DNA of 42,143 bases from Lachnospiraceae bacterium (GTDB lineage Bacteria > Bacillota > Clostridia > Lachnospirales > Lachnospiraceae). This document shows, piece after piece, positions 40,677 through 42,143 of the stretch (its first letter is position 1; each line of letters starts with the position of its first letter). The position numbers and the translations under genes are program-made. Where the stretch lies: positions 1-42,143 of the forward strand of contig SVFB01000092.1 in the NCBI GenBank assembly GCA_015057085.1. The letters run 5' to 3'. The notes below the pieces were generated by a model. That model had not been told where the DNA came from, made no database searches, and saw nothing but the letters and a program-made list of their open reading frames with translations.

Positions 40677-41924
40677 ATGCAATCATATTTATGTGAGCGC
40701 CGGAATCAAATCTCAGACGCGATGGAAGATAACAGTATCTTAATCAGTTATGCCGGCATCCCGCTTCATATGAACGAGGATGATTATCATGATTTTATGC
40801 CAAACAGTCAGTTCTTCTGGCTCACCGGACTTTCAAGAGAAAAGCAGGTCTTGGTGATGGCCAAAATGAATCAAAAGGTCAGAACCTATTTATTTATAGA
40901 AGAAAGAGACGAGTTCAACGAGCGTTGGACCGGCAAAATGCCTACCGCCCAGGAAGTGGCAGAAGCCAGTGGAGTGGACGAAGATGATGTGCTTTATCTG
41001 GAGGATATGAACTCGATTGTGGGACGCATGATGAGTTCCTACGAGATTACCAATGCGTATTTTGATGTTTTCCGCAATGATCCGGAAGATATGGATGATT
41101 ATAATACACTGATGGCTAAACGCTTTCAGGAGACTTATCCGGATGTGCGCGTGAAAGATTTGAGAAAGCTTGTTTTTACATTCCGAAAAACAAAAGACGA
41201 AAAAGAAATCCAGCAAGTGCGCAGGGCAATTGATATCACCGCAAATGGATTAAAGGAAGTCCTTTCCAAATTAAAGCCCGGCTTAAAGGAATATCAGGTG
41301 CAGGCAATTTTTGAAGGCAGCTGCAAATATCAAGGGGCAAAGCATTTTGCTTTTCCGACGATTTCTGCAAGCGGAATCAACGGTTGCAATATGCATTATA
41401 TTACAAACAATGACGAAGTACAGGATGGCGATTTGATCCTATTGGATTTGGGCGCAAAATACGGAAATTACTGTAGTGATATCACCAGAACCTATCCGGC
41501 AAACGGCAAGTATTCACCGCGTCAGAGAGAAATATATGACCTCGTCCTAAAGGCAAACCGCGCTGTGGCTGAGGCTGCGAAGCCGGGCATGACATTGCGT
41601 GAATTAAATGATCTTGCCAAAGAGATTTTAGGTCAGGGACTGGTGGATATGGGTATGATTGATTCAGTGGCAGAAGTGGGTACTTATTATATGCATAGTG
41701 TCAGCCATTCCATCGGAATAGACGCTCATGATGTCACACTGGGAAATGCGGTGCTTGAACCGGGCTGGATTATCAGCGATGAACCGGGAATCTATATAGA
41801 TGAAGAAGGCATCGGAATTCGAATCGAGGACGATCTGTTGATTACAGAGGATGGTTGTGAATGCTTAAGTGAGCATATTGCACGTGATGCGGATGAAATT
41901 GAGGCAATTATGGCAGGCAGATAG
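40677..41924 (+). CDS. Xaa-Pro aminopeptidase (M24, aminopeptidase P type)
   Basis: The protein of about 415 residues has an AMP_N domain (about 1-150) followed by a pita-bread M24 domain with all five metal ligands: LLDLGAKYGNYCSDITRTYP (two Asp), HSVSHSIGIDAHDV (His), DEPGIYIDEEGIGIRIEDD (two Glu, near the end). It removes N-terminal residues before proline. I prefer ATG 40677, because GGAGG lies 8 nt upstream and the protein then opens MQSYLCERRNQ like relatives. ATG 40662 would add five residues and has GAAGGA before it, so it cannot be excluded. Confidence 0.95.
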   Translation: MQSYLCERRNQISDAMEDNSILISYAGIPLHMNEDDYHDFMPNSQFFWLTGLSREKQVLVMAKMNQKVRTYLFIEERDEFNERWTGKMPTAQEVAEASGVDEDDVLYLEDMNSIVGRMMSSYEITNAYFDVFRNDPEDMDDYNTLMAKRFQETYPDVRVKDLRKLVFTFRKTKDEKEIQQVRRAIDITANGLKEVLSKLKPGLKEYQVQAIFEGSCKYQGAKHFAFPTISASGINGCNMHYITNNDEVQDGDLILLDLGAKYGNYCSDITRTYPANGKYSPRQREIYDLVLKANRAVAEAAKPGMTLRELNDLAKEILGQGLVDMGMIDSVAEVGTYYMHSVSHSIGIDAHDVTLGNAVLEPGWIISDEPGIYIDEEGIGIRIEDDLLITEDGCECLSEHIARDADEIEAIMAGR

Positions 41925-42143
41925 TAGGTTTCAAGTGGGTTTTGTTTGGTTACCATTCACAGCATGTATTGTCTAGTATCCTCAGCCCATAAACCCGGTA
42001 CCCCCTTCACTTTGCAAGAATATTTTGGTTTTCATATATGCAAAAGCTCGCATCCTGATAGACATGTGTCTTTTGAATGCCTGTACAATTTTGAAAAAAG
42101 TTTTATGGTTGGCGGACACCAAAAACTGTCGTATATGTACTTC
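41925..42143. other. Right-hand edge without a recognised gene
   Basis: No terminator or promoter stands out in these 219 bases. On the minus strand a frame is open from the window edge to a TGA at 41982-41984 (53 codons). It could be the 3' end of a gene lying to the right, but I recognise nothing in it. Confidence 0.25.

Noticed and set aside
41982-42143. Minus-strand open frame entering from the right edge
   Set aside because: Only 53 codons, no recognisable family, and no context to the right.
1-42143. CRISPR arrays, tRNA or rRNA genes, prophage and insertion sequences
   Set aside because: No regularly spaced direct repeats, cloverleaf sequences, integrase or transposase genes were seen.

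Overview
The window reads like a chromosome segment of an anaerobic Firmicute, most likely a Lachnospiraceae-type clostridium. This is judged from strong AGGAGG-type ribosome sites, intergenic AT-richness, a dgt-dnaG-rpoD-trmK macromolecular synthesis cluster, a TGS-type nucleoside kinase, a type A RNase P RNA, a T-box upstream of ileS, and several small families typical of that group. No species is claimed. No tRNA, rRNA, CRISPR array, prophage or insertion sequence was seen.

Layout. Bases 1-362 hold an unrecognised open frame and the proA promoter. proA is followed by a Nudix hydrolase and a convergent lipoprotein. A membrane GGDEF protein and a MATE exporter overlap (3.0-5.5 kb). A Gfo/Idh/MocA oxidoreductase then runs into an ABC ATPase and a large membrane protein (5.6-8.8 kb). 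The core information-processing operon dgt, dnaG, rpoD, trmK, nucleoside kinase (8.9-15.5 kb) is followed by rnpB with its own promoter and terminator. A three-gene operon (zinc-ribbon membrane protein, DUF5685-like protein, J-domain/TPR-like protein) ends exactly against a convergent AraC regulator at 18 kb. A CaCA-family cation exporter lies behind a yybP-ykoY (Mn2+) riboswitch at 19.1-20.3 kb. Next come a DUF6033-like protein, a degenerate CbiE/CbiT-like protein, a shortened GH3-like protein, DegV, a YjbR-alkyltransferase fusion, a small membrane protein and a PspC protein. ileS follows behind an isoleucine T-box, then glgP broken by one in-frame TAA, TraX, an unknown protein, a cluster of strong palindromes, a LytTR/LiaF-like pair, and a heterodimeric ABC exporter. 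Two peptidases (M42 and M24) close the window.

How the parts work together. Three cis-acting RNA switches control single functions: Mn2+ sensing for cation export, tRNA-Ile charging for IleRS, and an apparent four-segment transcription attenuator with a 33-codon leader ORF (35.67-35.94 kb) in front of the ABC exporter pair. The attenuator has the logic of the ribosome-mediated bmrB-bmrCD leader known from Bacillus subtilis, with unrelated sequence as far as I can tell. It is the strongest candidate for an undescribed regulatory element here. Other points worth attention are the nonsense codon in glgP with a ribosome site and ATG directly at the stop, the DUF5685 protein whose two Asp-rich motifs recall isoprenoid synthases, the GH3-like and CbiET-like proteins that have lost standard catalytic segments, and a palindromic repeat at 34.1 kb with a possible internally deleted copy at 20.3 kb.
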